Positions 60,833 to 64,000 of a DNA stretch of 64,000 bases are shown here, one piece after another (within the stretch, counting starts at the first letter, position 1; every line of letters begins with the position of its first letter). This DNA is from Pseudomonas denitrificans (nom. rej.) (GTDB lineage: Bacteria > Pseudomonadota > Gammaproteobacteria > Pseudomonadales > Pseudomonadaceae). The stretch is taken from the NCBI RefSeq assembly GCF_008807415.1, contig NZ_CP043626.1, positions 4,192,501 to 4,256,500 of the forward strand, in the 5' to 3' direction. The notes under the pieces are model-generated. The model had not been told where the DNA came from and did not search any database. It saw only the letters and a program-made list of their open reading frames with translations. The translations under genes and the position numbers were made by a program.

Positions 60833-61698
60833 GCGGGCATCCCCTCTTCCGTTGCACTTTCCACTGCGTGAATCATTCGAACCACATCCACGGTCTCGGC
60901 GACATCGTGGACGCGGATAATGCTGGCTCCCCTGGTGACTGCAAGGGCGGCCAGCGCCAGGCTGCCATAGAGACGCTCGCCCACCTCAAGGCCAAGCGCG
61001 CGCCCGACCATGCTCTTGCGCGAGACACCGACCAGCATCGGGCACCCCATGTCCATCAACCTGTCCATCTGTCGGAACAGATTCAGGTTGTGGCTCTGGG
61101 TCTTGGCGAAACCAAAGCCAGGATCGATGACGATCCGCTCGCGAGCAATGCCCACGGCTTCGCACAGCGCGATGCGTTCCTCAAGGAAGCCACGGACTTC
61201 CTGAAGGATATCCGGGTAACGCGGGTCATCCTGCATGTTTCCCGGCTCACCGCGCATGTGCATCAGGCACACCGGGAGCCCGGTATCGACGGCAGCATCC
61301 AGGGCGCCGTCGCGCTGCAGTGAGCGCACGTCGTTGATCAGCCCGGCACCAAGGCGCGCGGTCTCGCGCATGACGGCCGGAGTGGAGGTATCCACCGAAA
61401 TCACCACATCCAGCTCGCGGGCAATGGCCTCGACCACCGGAGCGACACGTTCCAGCTCCTCGGTGGGCGAAACCACGCGAGCGCCCGGACGCGTCGACTC
61501 GCCGCCGATATCGATCAGCGTGGCGCCTGCCGCGACCATCTCCGCTGCGTGGCGCAACGCAGCATCGTGCTGGTTGAAGCGCCCGCCGTCGGAGAAGGAA
61601 TCAGGGGTGACGTTGAGGATGCCCATGACGTGCGGGCGGCTTAAATCAAGAACCCGGTTGCCGCAAGGCAACCGGGTCGGGTGGTACAACGAACTCAT
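60829..61698 (-). CDS. folP: Dihydropteroate synthase
   Basis: A 289-residue TIM-barrel enzyme that joins p-aminobenzoate to the pterin made by FolK; the sulfonamide target. Motifs are [46 protein letters not shown] and [11 protein letters not shown]. It lies nine bases after ftsH, and the order ftsH-folP-glmM is conserved. Confidence 0.98.
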   Translation of the reverse strand: MSSLYHPTRLPCGNRVLDLSRPHVMGILNVTPDSFSDGGRFNQHDAALRHAAEMVAAGATLIDIGGESTRPGARVVSPTEELERVAPVVEAIARELDVVISVDTSTPAVMRETARLGAGLINDVRSLQRDGALDAAVDTGLPVCLMHMRGEPGNMQDDPRYPDILQEVRGFLEERIALCEAVGIARERIVIDPGFGFAKTQSHNLNLFRQMDRLMDMGCPMLVGVSRKSMVGRALGLEVGERLYGSLALAALAVTRGASIIRVHDVAETVDVVRMIHAVESATEEGMPA

Positions 61699-61707
61699 TC
61701 AGTGCTC

Positions 61708-63624
<1,917 letters not shown>

Positions 63625-63825
63625 GTCGTTCAATTGACTACCCTCTGAAGCCGGCTCCGCCCTGGAAACCGCTTCTCACGACGGCCAGACTCCTTCCGGC
63701 CAAAATTACTACACAACGCCCGCCGCCAGGCAGGCGCCGTCTGTAACCCTTTATGAACCCCGGCTTTCACCGGTACAAGCAAAACCTGCAAGGCATAGAC
63801 CAGAAGCCTGCCCAATCATTCCAGT

Positions 63826-64000
63826 CTAGGCGCCGCGAAAGCCCCGTGCGAGCAGATACTGCTCCCGCGAACGGTCGCGGGACGACAGCGGTTTGCGCAT
63901 CTGCACCTTCTCGAAGTTCTCGCGAACCATCTTGTGATAAGCGTCGAAACCCTCACCCTGGAAAATCTTGATCAGGAAATCACCGCCCGGACGCAGTACA
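63826..64000 (-). CDS. rlmE: 23S rRNA 2'-O-ribose methyltransferase RlmE (3' end only)
   Basis: The last 57 codons of RlmE/FtsJ, running off the window edge. The visible part, [18 protein letters not shown] ... [21 protein letters not shown], includes the catalytic lysine in LIKIF. It methylates U2552 of 23S rRNA. It lies upstream of ftsH in the usual rlmE-ftsH order. The roughly 190 bases between it and ftsH show no other gene. Confidence 0.95.
   Translation of the reverse strand, partial: VLRPGGDFLIKIFQGEGFDAYHKMVRENFEKVQMRKPLSSRDRSREQYLLARGFRGA

Overview
The window is a high-GC Pseudomonas chromosome segment. Gene order follows, almost gene for gene, the P. aeruginosa PAO1 stretch from about PA4692 (msrQ) to PA4752 (rlmE/ftsJ), so it comes from the P. 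aeruginosa group. Tandem prrF1-prrF2 sRNA genes beside phuW support this, because that tandem arrangement is typical of that group. Several departures (no phuR beside phuS, two extra genes between pgi and acs, an added thiolase and response regulator) suggest a relative such as the P. citronellolis/nitroreducens/knackmussii cluster rather than P. aeruginosa itself. Species is an inference.

Layout. 0-6 kb, minus strand: methionine sulfoxide repair (msrPQ), phosphatidylserine synthase (pssA), branched-chain amino acid synthesis (ilvI-ilvN-ilvC). 6-13.5 kb: small envelope proteins, penicillin-binding protein 1b (mrcB), a fused kinase/P-loop protein, cbpA. 13.6-18.8 kb: iron and heme block with prrF1, prrF2 (and the overlapping prrH) and phuSTUVW under Fur-type boxes, but no TonB-dependent heme receptor. 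19-23 kb: Rieske protein, a REP-type element, sfsA, an aminotransferase, dksA, gluQ. 23-28.2 kb: carbon-catabolite control block cbrX-cbrA-cbrB, a canonical CbrB site, a sigma-54 promoter and the sRNA crcZ. 28.3-34.3 kb: pcnB, folK, panB, panC, panD, pgi. 34.3-47 kb: accessory region with a GlxA-type regulator and secreted DJ-1/PfpI protein, acs, an MpaB-family oxygenase, a thiolase, an orphan response regulator, a large DUF748 protein, two tandem DUF2845 proteins and a rhomboid protease. 47-49.2 kb: csbD-like and BON-domain genes behind a sigma-54 promoter, and a zinc-finger membrane protein. 49.3-58.3 kb: translation/RNA block pnp, rpsO, truB, rbfA, infB, nusA, rimP, tRNA-fMet, tRNA-Leu. 58.3-64 kb: secG, tpiA, glmM, folP, ftsH and the 3' end of rlmE.

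How it works together. Two sRNA circuits sit here with some of their likely targets or regulators. PrrF links iron starvation to heme uptake. CrcZ sequesters Hfq/Crc, and the acs start region in this window carries an Hfq/Crc-type A-rich motif.

Sequence quality. Five conserved genes (cbpA, pcnB, acs, infB, tpiA) each carry one apparent single-base deletion, mostly in or beside short G/C runs. Since infB is essential, residual indel errors in the assembly are much more likely than five real mutations. I annotate these genes across the break and mark the position.

I found no CRISPR array, prophage, insertion sequence or convincing wholly new defence system. The least-explained items are the inverted-repeat cluster before dksA, a rhomboid protease and a zinc-finger membrane protein with similar tails, and a consensus sigma-54 promoter in front of the BON/CsbD pair.
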